NCBI GenBank assembly: GCA_026396115.1
Contig: JAPLXL010000008.1
Span: 1 to 37,705 of the forward strand
Length of the DNA stretch: 37,705 nt
Reading direction: 5' to 3'
DNA from: Candidatus Nealsoniibacteriota bacterium
Lineage (GTDB): Bacteria; Patescibacteriota; Minisyncoccia; Minisyncoccales; RBG-13-42-11
Shown: in pieces, positions 7,942 to 21,718 of the stretch
How positions within the stretch are numbered: the stretch's first letter is position 1
How the letters are laid out: every line of letters begins with the position of its first letter
Translations under genes and position numbers: made by a program
The notes under the pieces: model-generated
Database searches by the model: none
Told to the model about the DNA's origin: nothing
The model's input: the letters and a program-made list of their open reading frames with translations, nothing else

Positions 7942-8580
7942 ATGGATAATCAAATTTTCTTTATTATTTTAATTGGTTTTGGCGTTTTGGCAATAATTTT
8001 ATTCGGCCTAGATATTTATTATTTAGCGAGAAAACCTAAAGAAGAAAAGGGCGTCCTGTCTTTAAAATTTTCTGAAAAGTTCTTGCCAGAATTAGAAAAA
8101 ATAATTAATCAAGAGATGAAAAGAGCTATTTCGGAAATCAATCAAAAAGTTACCAATGAAGCAATGGAATCTTATAAAAAACAAATGGCCACTTTTTCCC
8201 AGGAAGCAGAAAACAAGATGGCCGGTTGGGATGAAATAACTAAAAAGGAAATTTTAAAATTTAGCAATACCTGTTCTCGGGCCGAAGATTTAATATTGCA
8301 AGAAGCAAAGAGTAAAACGAATGAATTAAGTAAGGGTCTGGATGAAAAAATCGATCGGATTTGCCAATTAGCGACAGAATCTATAAACCAAAAAATTGCC
8401 AAAACCGAAAAGAATATCGAAGATTATAAAAAAGAAAAATTAAAAGAGATAGACCAAAAAATTTACCAAATGATAGGAGAAATAGCAAAAAAAATAATCG
8501 GAAGAGCAATTGACCTTTCTACTCATGAGAAATTGGTGATAGAAACTCTCCAAAAAGCAAAAAAAGAAGGAATTTTTTAG
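7942..8580 (+). CDS. atpF: F-type ATP synthase subunit b-like (peripheral stalk)
   Basis: The protein has 212 aa. One N-terminal membrane helix (about 4-27) is followed by a long charged coiled coil (about 45-190) and a C-terminus EIAKKIIGRAIDL, typical of subunit b, which links the membrane part to F1 through delta. It is longer than the usual 155-170 aa; the extra length is in the coiled coil. I chose ATG 7942 because the open frame upstream to a TTG at 7888 lies in a dispersed palindrome and would put 18 polar residues before the helix. atpH follows 7 nt after the stop. No Shine-Dalgarno is visible. Confidence 0.85.
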   Translation: MDNQIFFIILIGFGVLAIILFGLDIYYLARKPKEEKGVLSLKFSEKFLPELEKIINQEMKRAISEINQKVTNEAMESYKKQMATFSQEAENKMAGWDEITKKEILKFSNTCSRAEDLILQEAKSKTNELSKGLDEKIDRICQLATESINQKIAKTEKNIEDYKKEKLKEIDQKIYQMIGEIAKKIIGRAIDLSTHEKLVIETLQKAKKEGIF

Positions 8581-8587
8581 AGTCAAT

Positions 8588-9061
8588 ATGAAAAAAATCT
8601 TTGAGGATTTCGCAAAAAAAATAAAAACAAAAGAAGAGTTGATATTTTATCTAGAGGAAATTGCTCAAATTAGACAAATTATTTTTAAAGATAAAGATAT
8701 ACCACTAAGCAAAAAAGTGGAAAGAAAAGTAGACGGAGAATTCAGAAAGTTTCTTGAAATATCAGAAAAAGAAGAGGTAATTTCTAAAAACCCAGGGCAA
8801 CAATCTTCTTTTTTTCAAGAATTAGAAAAATATCTTCAATCTCTACCAGAAATTAAATTAGAAATTGCTTTTTCCCCCGATGATAATTCTCTTGACCGAA
8901 TTAGTCAATGGTTTGAAAAAGAACTTGGTCAAAAAATTATTTTAGACCTAATCATAAATCCCAGAGTTGTTGGTGGGGCAATAATAGACTATCGCGGAAA
9001 TTGGCGCGATTTCTCTTTGGCAAAAAAAATAGACCAATTAATTTCTCAAAAAAATCAATAA
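8588..9061 (+). CDS. atpH: F-type ATP synthase subunit delta
   Basis: The protein has 157 aa, somewhat short for delta (about 175-180). The C-terminal signature of delta is clear: KIILDLIINPRVVGGAIIDY, then NWRDFSLAKKIDQL. The N-terminal part is helical and charged, as expected for the domain that binds the top of F1. It lies between atpF and atpA in the usual order. Its product joins subunit b to alpha. No Shine-Dalgarno is seen; AGGAA lies too far upstream (about 20 nt). Confidence 0.88.
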   Translation: MKKIFEDFAKKIKTKEELIFYLEEIAQIRQIIFKDKDIPLSKKVERKVDGEFRKFLEISEKEEVISKNPGQQSSFFQELEKYLQSLPEIKLEIAFSPDDNSLDRISQWFEKELGQKIILDLIINPRVVGGAIIDYRGNWRDFSLAKKIDQLISQKNQ

Positions 9062-9063
9062 TT

Positions 9064-10542
9064 ATGATGGAAGATTTTAGAAACTATTTAGAAGAAACGG
9101 GGGAAATAGGTCATATCGTCGCCCTCAGCCACTTCGTTGTTTATGTCTCCGGTCTTCCCACCCTGAAACCGGAGGAAATGATAATCACCGAGAATGGAAA
9201 AAGTGGCATGGTCTACGGATTAGACAAAGAGATAGCTGAAGTTTTAATGTTCGATGCTGAAAAATTAAAAGTTGGAGGAGAGATAGCCAGAACTAATAAA
9301 TCCTTTCAAATTCCAATTTCTCAAGAATTTTTGGGACGAATAATTAATCCCCTTTGTCAACCGATAGATGGTTTAGGTCCTATACTCGGAGAAAAAAAAT
9401 ATTTAAACATCAAAAGAGAAGCTCCTGGCATCACCCAAAGAATAAGAATAAATAAACCTTTGGAAACCGGAGTAATGGCAGTGGATTTATTGGTCCCTAT
9501 TGGATGCGGCCAAAGAGAGTTGGTTATCGGCGATGCCAAAACCGGCAAAACCACGTTTCTTTTGCAAACAATGGTCAGCCAGGCAAAAAAAGGAGCAATC
9601 TGTATTTATGTTGGAACTGGAAAAGAAACCTCGGCAATAAAGGCGGTTGAAAATTATTTAAAAGAAATGAATGTTTTTGATAAAACAGTAATGGTAATTG
9701 CTACTTCTGAAAATCCGGCAACTATAAACTACCTCTCCCCTTTTTCTGGAATGACTATTGCTGAATACTTTTGTGACAGGGGCGAGAGGGTAGTAATTAT
9801 TTTTGATGACCTTACCAGCCACGCTAAATTTTATCGGGAGATCTCTCTTTTAATAAAAAGAATTCCCGGCCGAGCTTCCTATCCCGGGGATATCTTTCAT
9901 ATCCAGGCAGCATTGCTTGAGCGGGCGGCAAACATCAAAACTTCAGACAATAAAGAGGTAAGTATTACCGCTTTACCGGTGGCTGAAACTTTAGAAAATG
10001 ATATTTCAGGTTATATTCAAACCAATCTGATGGCGATGACCGATGGCCATATTTTTTTTGATATTAATAATTTCAGAAAAGGTCAACGGCCGGCTATTAA
10101 TGCTTTCCTTTCGGTCTCAAGAGTAGGGAATCAAACCAAAGAACCTTTGGATCAAGCTTTAGCCGGTTGGATAAGAAAAAAATTAGTTGAATATCAAAGA
10201 CTAATGGAATTTTCGCAGTTTGGGGTAGAATTGTCTCGAGAAACTCAAAAATTTCTCGATTTAGGAAAGAAATTAGAGATTCTTTTTAATCAGGGTTCAA
10301 AAACAATAATCCCTCGCTCCCTTCAATTATTTCTTTTTGGTTTACTATTTTACGGTTTTTGGGAAGATAAACCTCAAAATATAATGGAAATGGAAATTGA
10401 TGAAATATTGAAAAATTATAATGAAGGGGTCTTCTCTGAAGTAGAGAGCGAAATCAAAAAAATAAAAAATTTAGATGAGCTTAAAACTTTTACTCAAAAT
10501 ATTATTCCAAAAGTCAATGAAATTTTATATCTCCCCCTCTAA
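9064..10542 (+). CDS. atpA: F-type ATP synthase subunit alpha
   Basis: The protein has 492 aa. It forms the non-catalytic nucleotide-binding part of F1. The P-loop is GDAKTGKTT (about 156-164; the usual form is GDRQTGKT). VVIIFDDLTSHA matches Walker B, and RPAINAFLSVSRVG carries the arginine finger near ENDISGYIQTNLMAMTDGHIF. The C-terminal helical part (LSRETQKFLDLGKKLEIL) fits. The start is ATG 9064, 2 nt after the atpH stop; an upstream in-frame start at 9001 would overlap atpH by about 60 bp. The N-terminus is about 15-20 residues shorter than in most alphas, reducing the helix that usually contacts delta. Confidence 0.95.
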   Translation: MMEDFRNYLEETGEIGHIVALSHFVVYVSGLPTLKPEEMIITENGKSGMVYGLDKEIAEVLMFDAEKLKVGGEIARTNKSFQIPISQEFLGRIINPLCQPIDGLGPILGEKKYLNIKREAPGITQRIRINKPLETGVMAVDLLVPIGCGQRELVIGDAKTGKTTFLLQTMVSQAKKGAICIYVGTGKETSAIKAVENYLKEMNVFDKTVMVIATSENPATINYLSPFSGMTIAEYFCDRGERVVIIFDDLTSHAKFYREISLLIKRIPGRASYPGDIFHIQAALLERAANIKTSDNKEVSITALPVAETLENDISGYIQTNLMAMTDGHIFFDINNFRKGQRPAINAFLSVSRVGNQTKEPLDQALAGWIRKKLVEYQRLMEFSQFGVELSRETQKFLDLGKKLEILFNQGSKTIIPRSLQLFLFGLLFYGFWEDKPQNIMEMEIDEILKNYNEGVFSEVESEIKKIKNLDELKTFTQNIIPKVNEILYLPL

Positions 10543-10545
10543 ATT

Positions 10546-12782
<2,237 letters not shown>

Positions 12783-12809
12783 TTTAAATATGCCCAGAAA
12801 TACGACTTC

Positions 12810-13073
12810 ATGAAAAAAAAACCACTTCTTGAGGTAAGAGTCTTTTGCTCGCCGGTCATTGAAAAAGAATCTTTTGAAGGAGAAGCTGAGGCTGTTTCTT
12901 CCCAAAATAGATTGGGTAAATTTGATATTCTTCCGGAACACACCAATTTTATTACTCTTATTTTTGGAACCTTAACCATTCATACTCCTGATAAAAAAAA
13001 TTTCGCCTACCAATTTGAAAGAGGAGTATTAGAGGTAAGTGAAAATAAAGTAAATGTTTTTTTGGGATTGTGA
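12810..13073 (+). CDS. atpC: F-type ATP synthase subunit epsilon, beta-sandwich domain only
   Basis: The protein has 87 aa. It matches the N-terminal beta-sandwich of epsilon (LEVRVFCSPV, KFDILPEHTNFITLI, YQFERGVLEVSENKVNVFL). The C-terminal two-helix domain of ordinary epsilon (about 130-140 aa), which restrains ATP hydrolysis, is absent. The stop is TGA, evidence that TGA is not read as an amino acid here. It follows atpD by 27 bp and ends the operon; a separate promoter follows it. Confidence 0.88.
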   Translation: MKKKPLLEVRVFCSPVIEKESFEGEAEAVSSQNRLGKFDILPEHTNFITLIFGTLTIHTPDKKNFAYQFERGVLEVSENKVNVFLGL

Positions 13074-13090
13074 AGAGACTGTGCTAAAAT
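13062..13090 (+). promoter_or_regulatory. Promoter of the receiver/kinase pair
   Basis: TTGGGA (13062-13067), a 17-bp spacer, and TAAAAT (13085-13090) preceded by TGC as an extended -10. The ATG at 13101 is 10 nt downstream, so the leader is only a few bases. It overlaps the end of atpC. Confidence 0.55.
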
Positions 13091-13100
13091 CATTAAAAGA

Positions 13101-13493
13101 ATGAAACCGAAAATTCTTATAATTGAAGACGATAAACCAACTATTAATCTTTTTGAAGAAGTTTTCTCAATGGCTGGATTTGAAATTGAAGTTTTGGACT
13201 TAGGCCAAAAAGCAATTGAGAGACTGAAAGAAATTAGGGAAGGAAAAAAGGAAAAACCGGATTTAATTTTATTAGATTTAATTTTGCCGGATATGAATGG
13301 TATTTCAGTTTTAAAAGAAGCCAGAAAATATCCAGAAACGAAAAACCTTAAAATCTATGCCTTAACTAACTATAGCAGCCCCGAATCCAATCAAGAACTT
13401 ACCAACGAAGGAATTGATAAAATTTTAATTAAAGTTCAATATTCCCTCAATGAGTTAATTGAAATAATTAAAGAAGGCTTGAAATCAAAATAA
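13101..13493 (+). CDS. Stand-alone CheY-like response-regulator receiver
   Basis: The protein has 130 aa and is a single receiver domain. The acidic pocket is EDD (9-11), the phosphate acceptor Asp59 lies in LILLDLILPDMNG, the switch Thr is in YALTNYSS, and the conserved Lys is in ILIKVQYS. There is no output domain, so it acts by binding a partner or as a phosphorelay step. The histidine kinase starts 19 bp downstream, which makes the two a likely pair. It resembles the second receiver in the pilus cluster (27302-27664), including the K-x-x-Y pattern near the end. Confidence 0.9.
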   Translation: MKPKILIIEDDKPTINLFEEVFSMAGFEIEVLDLGQKAIERLKEIREGKKEKPDLILLDLILPDMNGISVLKEARKYPETKNLKIYALTNYSSPESNQELTNEGIDKILIKVQYSLNELIEIIKEGLKSK

Positions 13494-13512
13494 TAAAAAT
13501 TCTTTACTTTTC

Positions 13513-15081
13513 ATGCAAAAAGAATATTTAATTCTATTTTCTATTTTAATAAGTTTTATAATAGGATTATTTGTATATTTAAAAGAGAGAAATAGACAAA
13601 CTGGGTCTCATTTTCTAATTTTTGCTATTATTATAACCCTATGGTCCATCTCTTTATATTTTTATAATAATCCTATTTTACTGAGCGCATTTGAATGGTT
13701 GAAAATAACCTTATCTCTGACGATTGTTGGTATTTTTGAACTTTTTTGTTTTATTATTGTTATTTCCAATATTTCCTTTAAAAAATTTAAGATTCCTTTA
13801 ATTATATCTTTTATTTTAAGTGCAACTATAATTTTAGCGCTTTTTGTAAGTGGTTTGATGATTGAGGAAAAAAGCTATTTAATGATGCTCCATCCCCAAT
13901 CGGCAATCTTTTTTTTATTACTTTTTATCTACGGAGCTTTTGGAACAGCAATTTTATTTGAAAGGTCCCTTAAAAGTTCAGGTATCGAACATTTACAGGC
14001 TATGTATATATTGGTTGGGTTTGGGTTCTTTATAATCTCTATAACCTGCTTAAATGTTTTTATTCCTTTACTCACCGGGTCAAGAGAGTATCTTTGGCTG
14101 GGTCCTATTTTTGCTCTTTTTTTAGTTGGTTCTTTAGCTTTTGCTATTATTCGTTATTATCTTTCTGAAACCAGGGTCATTTTGATGAAGTTGTTTGTGG
14201 GGGCGATAGGAACAACTTTGCTAATCTTACCTTTTTTAATACCAAGTTTTAACTTAAAAATTCTTACTACTATTATTTTTCTTTTATTCTGCATTTTGGG
14301 GTATTATTTAATTAAAATAACTCATGAAGAATCTAAAAGAAGAGAAGAAGCAGAAAGATTAGCAAGAGAATGGGAAAAATTAGCTCGAGCAAAAAATCAA
14401 TTCTTATTGTCGCTTCAACACCATCTAAGAACCCCTCTTACTCCAATTAAAGGATATTTAGAGAGGATTTTAGAGGGAACTTATGGCAGAGAGGAAAATC
14501 CCGTCATTAAAGAAAAACTTATTGAGATAAAAAAATTAGCTGACACCTTGTATTCTCTAATGGAAGGTTTATTAGATGTCCAAGGGCTGAAAGTGGGGAA
14601 AAGAACTTTGAATTTAGAAGATTGCCAAATTGGAAATTTAATTGAAGGCATAGTTGAAGAATTAAGACCGCAAGCAGAACAAAAAAGTCTTTATCTAAAA
14701 TTTGAAAGAGCTTCTTTGCCAACGATGAAGTTAGACAAAAATAGAATCAGAGAGGCAATCTGGAACTTAGTTGATAATGCCATTAAATACACAAACCGAG
14801 GAGGGGTTACTATCACATCAAAAATTGAAGATGAAAAATTAAAGATTGCTATTTCTGACACCGGGATTGGTATGGATAAAGAAGAAATTGATTATTTTTT
14901 GCAAGGAAAACTCTTTGAAAGAGGAGAGATGACTAAAAAACTTTATGGCCCCGGCAGAGGAATGGGCTTAAATCTATCTATCGAATTTATTAAAACACAC
15001 GGTGGCAAAATCTGGGCAGAATCGGGGGGTCGGGGTAAGGGAACAACTTTTTGGATTGGATTACCAATTAAAGTAGAGTAG
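13513..15081 (+). CDS. Multi-pass membrane sensor histidine kinase
   Basis: The protein has 522 aa. About nine predicted membrane helices fill residues 5-268 and form an integral-membrane sensor with no large outside domain. A short coiled linker (271-295) leads to a HisKA domain with SLQHHLRTPL, where His303 is the likely phosphorylation site and His304 replaces the more common Glu. The ATP-binding domain has the N box IWNLVDNAIKYT, G1 SDTGIGMD, and GRGMGLNLS followed by GGKIWAESGGRGKGTTF. It is transcribed with the lone receiver upstream. The signal is unknown; a link to membrane or energy state is only suggested by the neighbouring ATP synthase operon. Confidence 0.9.
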   Translation: MQKEYLILFSILISFIIGLFVYLKERNRQTGSHFLIFAIIITLWSISLYFYNNPILLSAFEWLKITLSLTIVGIFELFCFIIVISNISFKKFKIPLIISFILSATIILALFVSGLMIEEKSYLMMLHPQSAIFFLLLFIYGAFGTAILFERSLKSSGIEHLQAMYILVGFGFFIISITCLNVFIPLLTGSREYLWLGPIFALFLVGSLAFAIIRYYLSETRVILMKLFVGAIGTTLLILPFLIPSFNLKILTTIIFLLFCILGYYLIKITHEESKRREEAERLAREWEKLARAKNQFLLSLQHHLRTPLTPIKGYLERILEGTYGREENPVIKEKLIEIKKLADTLYSLMEGLLDVQGLKVGKRTLNLEDCQIGNLIEGIVEELRPQAEQKSLYLKFERASLPTMKLDKNRIREAIWNLVDNAIKYTNRGGVTITSKIEDEKLKIAISDTGIGMDKEEIDYFLQGKLFERGEMTKKLYGPGRGMGLNLSIEFIKTHGGKIWAESGGRGKGTTFWIGLPIKVE

Positions 15082-15112
15082 GGGGGTGAACTCCTATTTA
15101 CCCTGTTAAAAA

Positions 15113-15134
15113 ACCCCGCCCTTTTGGGTGGGGA
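15113..15134 (-). terminator. Intrinsic terminator of the O-antigen-ligase-like gene
   Basis: Stem CCCCGCCC/GGGTGGGG (one G-U pair in RNA) around TTTT, followed on the minus strand by six T. It lies 36-56 nt past the stop at 15169. On the plus strand no T-run follows, so it mainly serves the minus strand. Confidence 0.8.
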
Positions 15135-15168
15135 TGAATATAATCCTATTTTCTTTTTCTGATAGGGT

Positions 15169-17496
15169 TTATTTTTGAATCTCAATTTCGGGTGGAGTTT
15201 CTTGGATAGGAGGTTGGGAAAGAGTTACTCCTTCTAAAGCTGGTAAACCTTTTTCAAGATTTTCTAAAATTTTCTTTATCTCTTGGTTTTGGGGATTTAA
15301 AACTACTAATGTCTCAAATTCATGTTTGGCTTTTTCTTCTTCTCCCCTTTTATCATAAACTAAGCCCAACATATATCTAGCATTAGAATAATTGGGATTT
15401 AAATTCACTGCCCTCTCAAATTCTACTTGGGCTTCTTTCGTTTTTTCTTCCCGCCAATAAAGTAAACCTAACTGAAAGGCTACTCCGGGATCTTGAGGAG
15501 AAATCATCTTTGTCTCTTCCAACTTTGAAATTGCCTCATCTAATTTTCCTTGCTGATCATAAGCTACTGCCAAAAGATAATGGGCAGGAGCATAATCAGA
15601 TTTTAACTCAATAGCGGCCCTTAGATTTTCGAGCGCTAAATCAAGATTTTTTATGCGAAGCTCATCTTCTCCTTTTTGTGCAAAATCTTGAGCTATTAAA
15701 ATATAAACTCTTCCCTTTTCCCCGAAAACGAAGGGAGAAGCAGGCTCTAATTGGATTGCTTTTTGATATGAGGATAAAGAAAGATCTCCTGCTCCCTCAA
15801 TTCCAATTAGGTTTCGGTAAAAGAATCCTCTCACATTCCAATTAGCCACATTCATTGGAGCCACATTTATAGCTTGATTTATGGCTTCAGCCCCATTGAC
15901 AATTGCTAGATTGGCCAATCTTCTTTTTTCCTCGGAAGACAAATTAGGGTCTTGAGAAATTAAATTGGCTTTAACTAAAAAGAGTTGAGAGAGATCTCTC
16001 CAATAAATATCTAAAGAGGGATTTAAATTTCCTGCCACCTGAATATAGTTAATAGCTCGATCGAAGTTTCCGACTTGAGAAGCCTCTATTCCTTTTAAAT
16101 ATTTCATTTCAGCAAAATATTTTTGCCCCTGAAGAAAAAATAAACTCAAGCTGAAAATAATAACTACCACCAAAATTAAGTTTGCTGAAACCATTCTCAA
16201 AGGAGAGGATAAATTTATCTGTCTTAATTTTGGGCTAAAAAAGAGTATAAATCCAGCCACTAAAAACCAGAAGGTAAAATAAAGCACAAAATTAAAAGGA
16301 TAAATAAAGCTGGCACAAATTAAACCTAAAATTCCAGCAGAGAGTCCAAGTTTTATCTCGTAGAAATTTTTAACTTCGGTTTTTTCTAAATATCTAAAAA
16401 TAAAATAGATTATTAAAAAGTAAAGAAAAAGCAAGGTTATTCCCATCAATATTCCTTTGGTTAAAATCCAATCTGAAAAAGATGAATTTCCGTCTGAAAA
16501 TCTTGTTCCCCAAAATAGCGTTTGGTTAAGGAGGGGAGAACGATATTTAGAATAATTAAAAATGAAAGTTCCGGGCCCTGTTCCTAAAATTATATTTTTA
16601 ATTCCTTCGCCAAAAGCTCCTTTTAAAATATAAATTTCTGAATTAAAACTAAGGGAAACTTCGGGAGGTAAAACGGGGAATCCCGGTAAGTGAACAGGAA
16701 AAAAATAAAAAAAGACAGAAAGAATTAACCCCGCCATCAGTAAAATTGCCCAACCTGCCGTGATTTTCTTTTTTTGATTTCCAAAACCGAAGATAAATAA
16801 AACTAAAATGCCAACTATTAAAACAACCCAGGCAGTTTTAAAATTTACTAAAATAACATTGCCAATAAGAATAAAAGAAATTATTCCTAAAATTATTTTT
16901 AAAAAACCTTTTGATATGAAAGTCAAAACTAAAGATATTGGCAAAAGGGCAGCTCCAAAGAGAGCTAAAGCATTTGTAGTCCCAACGGTATTGAAAGAAA
17001 GGGTTTTTGTAAAATCAAATGGGAAGGGAAAAATTCCATAAAGTTGAAGGATATTTAGAATTCCGGCAATTGCCGCTGATAAAAGGAAGAGGAACAAAAA
17101 AGGAAGAAATTCGGTTTCTTCTTTAAAAGAATTAATAACGAGAAATACTAAAATCAAAAACAAAAGGAAAGTCAGAAAACTATCTGTAATATCTAAGGGA
17201 TAACCAAAAAAAGAGGTTTTTAGCGAAAGAGAAAAAATGGAAGAAAATAAAAAAGAAAAAAAGATTAAAAAGAAAGCTAGATAGAAAATTTTATTTCCTC
17301 TTAATACTAAACCCCCTTCAAATATCTTTTTCCCCAACCAACCAATTAAACTTAAAAAAATTAAAATCAAAGCCAAAATTTGTTTTGGAAAATCCAAAAC
17401 ATTTTGAGTAAGAGGTAGAAAGAAAATGGGGATTAAAAATAAAAGTAAATAAAGAGGGATTTTATTTAATTTATCAAAAAAGAGAATCAAGTCCAT
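15169..17496 (-). CDS. O-antigen ligase/polymerase-like membrane protein with C-terminal TPR repeats
   Basis: The protein has 775 aa. About 12 hydrophobic segments span residues 10-450, with an outside loop carrying GTGPGTFIFNYSKYRSP and a Wzy/WaaL-type pattern (SFSDWILTKGILMG). Residues 460-750 contain several TPR units, for example APAHYLLAVAYDQQGKLDEA and VAFQLGLLYWREEKTKEA. Members of the Wzy_C family join or polymerise polysaccharide units at the cell surface; TPR repeats probably mediate protein contacts. It lies alone behind its own promoter and ends in its own terminator, convergent with the kinase gene. The substrate cannot be deduced; an S-layer or glycoprotein oligosaccharide transferase role is equally possible. 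Confidence 0.8.
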   Translation of the reverse strand: MDLILFFDKLNKIPLYLLLFLIPIFFLPLTQNVLDFPKQILALILIFLSLIGWLGKKIFEGGLVLRGNKIFYLAFFLIFFSFLFSSIFSLSLKTSFFGYPLDITDSFLTFLLFLILVFLVINSFKEETEFLPFLFLFLLSAAIAGILNILQLYGIFPFPFDFTKTLSFNTVGTTNALALFGAALLPISLVLTFISKGFLKIILGIISFILIGNVILVNFKTAWVVLIVGILVLFIFGFGNQKKKITAGWAILLMAGLILSVFFYFFPVHLPGFPVLPPEVSLSFNSEIYILKGAFGEGIKNIILGTGPGTFIFNYSKYRSPLLNQTLFWGTRFSDGNSSFSDWILTKGILMGITLLFLYFLIIYFIFRYLEKTEVKNFYEIKLGLSAGILGLICASFIYPFNFVLYFTFWFLVAGFILFFSPKLRQINLSSPLRMVSANLILVVVIIFSLSLFFLQGQKYFAEMKYLKGIEASQVGNFDRAINYIQVAGNLNPSLDIYWRDLSQLFLVKANLISQDPNLSSEEKRRLANLAIVNGAEAINQAINVAPMNVANWNVRGFFYRNLIGIEGAGDLSLSSYQKAIQLEPASPFVFGEKGRVYILIAQDFAQKGEDELRIKNLDLALENLRAAIELKSDYAPAHYLLAVAYDQQGKLDEAISKLEETKMISPQDPGVAFQLGLLYWREEKTKEAQVEFERAVNLNPNYSNARYMLGLVYDKRGEEEKAKHEFETLVVLNPQNQEIKKILENLEKGLPALEGVTLSQPPIQETPPEIEIQK

Positions 17497-17516
17497 GTAG
17501 TTTATATTATACTTTA

Positions 17517-17545
17517 ATTTTAATACTATGCAAACAGGGTGTCAA
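17517..17545 (-). promoter_or_regulatory. Canonical promoter of the O-antigen-ligase-like gene
   Basis: On the minus strand TTGACA (17545-17540) is followed by a 17-bp spacer and TAAAAT (17522-17517). A second -10-like TATAAT lies 9 nt before the ATG at 17496, so a short-leader start is also possible. Confidence 0.75.
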
Positions 17546-17586
17546 GCTACCATTTTAAACAGTTTGACATTATTTTTTAATTCAAC

Positions 17587-18668
17587 CTATCGGTGGGTTT
17601 TAATATTTTGCAAAATTCCTAGTCCAACAAAGGTAGCAATCAAACTCGACCCTCCATAGCTAATCAATGGCAAGGGTATGCCAATTATGGGTAAAATGCC
17701 CAGATTCATGCCAATATGGATAAAAATCTGAGAAATTAAAATAATAACTAAACCGATACTAAAAAGACGGGGAAAATTACTTTGACTATTTACGGCAATT
17801 TTGAGGATTCGCCAGATTAAAATTAAAAAAAGCAACAATAAAATTGAAACCCCAATTAAGCCCGTTTCTTCAGCAATTGCAGAGAAAATGAAATCTGTCT
17901 GAGGCTCTGGTAAAAAACCGTATTGGGTTTGAGAACCTTTAAATAAACCTTGGCCAAAAATTCCTCCGGCTCCAATGGCAATTTTTGCCTGATTCTGGCT
18001 CCAGCCAGCACCCAAAGGATCGGTCGGAAAAATAAAACTAACAATCCTTTCTTTTTGATAATCCCTCATCAAAAAAACCCAGGTAAGGGAAAAAATTAAA
18101 AGACCGCAAAGAAACAAAATTAAAAAATGACGCAGTTTTATCCCGGAAACAATTAATACCCCAAGCCATAGAGCAATTAAAATTATTATTGAACCGAAAT
18201 CCGGCTGAAAAAAGATTAGACTGACAGGCAGAAAAACATAAAAACCCGAAAGCAGAATATGCTTAACCTGATACATTTCAATGTGTCTCATTGAAAAATA
18301 TTTTGCCAACAGAATTATCAAAATAATTTTTGTAAATTCTATCGGGTCAATTGAAACAAGACCTAATTTATACCATCTCTGCACTCCTCTGATTTCCGGG
18401 GCGAAAAAGAAAAGACCTACCAAGCTTAACAAGCAAAACAAATATAAAATTAAAATTAAATAAGTGTTTTCGCGAAAAATTCTCCAATCAAAAAAACAAA
18501 AAAGGAACATTAAAAAAATTCCTATACCAAAAAAAACGATTTGCTTTTTAAGGTTAAAAAAATCTTCTCTGCCCAAAGAACTGCTGTAAATAGATAAAAG
18601 CCCAATTTTTACCAATAAAAAAGCAGAAATAATAAGAATCCAGTCTAATTGTTTTAAATGGCGCAACA

Positions 18669-18669
<1 letters not shown>
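17587..18669 (-). CDS. rodA: RodA, SEDS-family peptidoglycan glycosyltransferase
   Basis: The protein has 360 aa with about ten membrane helices. SEDS landmarks are PDFGSIIILIALW, GAGWSQNQAKIAIGAGG, FGQGLFKGSQTQYGFLPEPQ, TDFIFSAIAEETGL and the C-terminal ISYGGSSLIATFVGLGIL. RodA polymerises lipid II during wall elongation together with a class B penicillin-binding protein, which is not in this window. The pattern fits RodA better than FtsW (GSQTQYGFLPE), though the two can be confused. Its ATG shares one base with the ligA stop (TAATG), which implies coupled translation. Confidence 0.88.
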
Positions 18670-21142
<2,473 letters not shown>

Positions 21143-21143
21143 T

Positions 21144-21716
21144 TTAATATATACGATTTGGATTGCGCTGGGAAATTGTTGTTTGAATCTTTATTAAAGG
21201 TTGAAGCTCGGGTTTTTGCCCTTTTCCTCTTATTTCCAAAGAGAAGGTGACTCGTGGTTGCGTTTTTTGTTCTTGACCCCATGAATCAGAAGGACCAAGT
21301 AAGAAAGAGATTACTTCTAAATTAAGGGGGGTTAAAGACAAAGGTGCTTCAAAACTGGCGGCGCTATTGTTTGTTGATTTGCGTTCTTTTAATTGATTTC
21401 CGTCTAAGAAAAATTCCTGGCATTTATCCTGATAATTTAAAAATGTTATTCTGTTTCTTTCTGCATTGGTTTCATAATTATATTTTGCCCCAACGGTAGT
21501 CAGACAGCTTCCCGCCATATCCTTTCTGGCCATTCTTATGGCTCTACTCATATATTCTAAGTTATAAGAAACATTATCTATTAATTCTTGCGAAGCTAAA
21601 GCTTTTCGCTGTGCTTGAACGGCGCTAAGAAAAAACCCGGTAAAAGTGGTAAGCAATATCGCAAAAATAGCCACGGCCACCATTATTTCTATTAAAGTGA
21701 AGGCATTTTTTCTCAT
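21144..21716 (-). CDS. PilW-like minor prepilin
   Basis: The protein has 190 aa. The prepilin leader MRKNA is followed by FTLIEIMVAVAIFAILLTTF, with Ala rather than Gly before the cleavage site. The region after the helix (LIDNVSYNLEYMSRAIRMARKD) fits the PilW/PulJ family of minor pilins. I chose ATG 21716, just after the upstream stop; a GTG at 21728 would add four residues and overlap the PilV-like gene. It should be cut by PilD and incorporated near the pilus tip. Confidence 0.82.
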   Translation of the reverse strand: MRKNAFTLIEIMVAVAIFAILLTTFTGFFLSAVQAQRKALASQELIDNVSYNLEYMSRAIRMARKDMAGSCLTTVGAKYNYETNAERNRITFLNYQDKCQEFFLDGNQLKERKSTNNSAASFEAPLSLTPLNLEVISFLLGPSDSWGQEQKTQPRVTFSLEIRGKGQKPELQPLIKIQTTISQRNPNRIY

Positions 21717-21718
21717 AT

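Noticed and set aside
13071-13073. Alternative code in which TGA encodes glycine, as in some CPR lineages
   Set aside because: TGA ends atpC at a sensible length, and all large genes read through without in-frame TGA, so standard code 11 fits.
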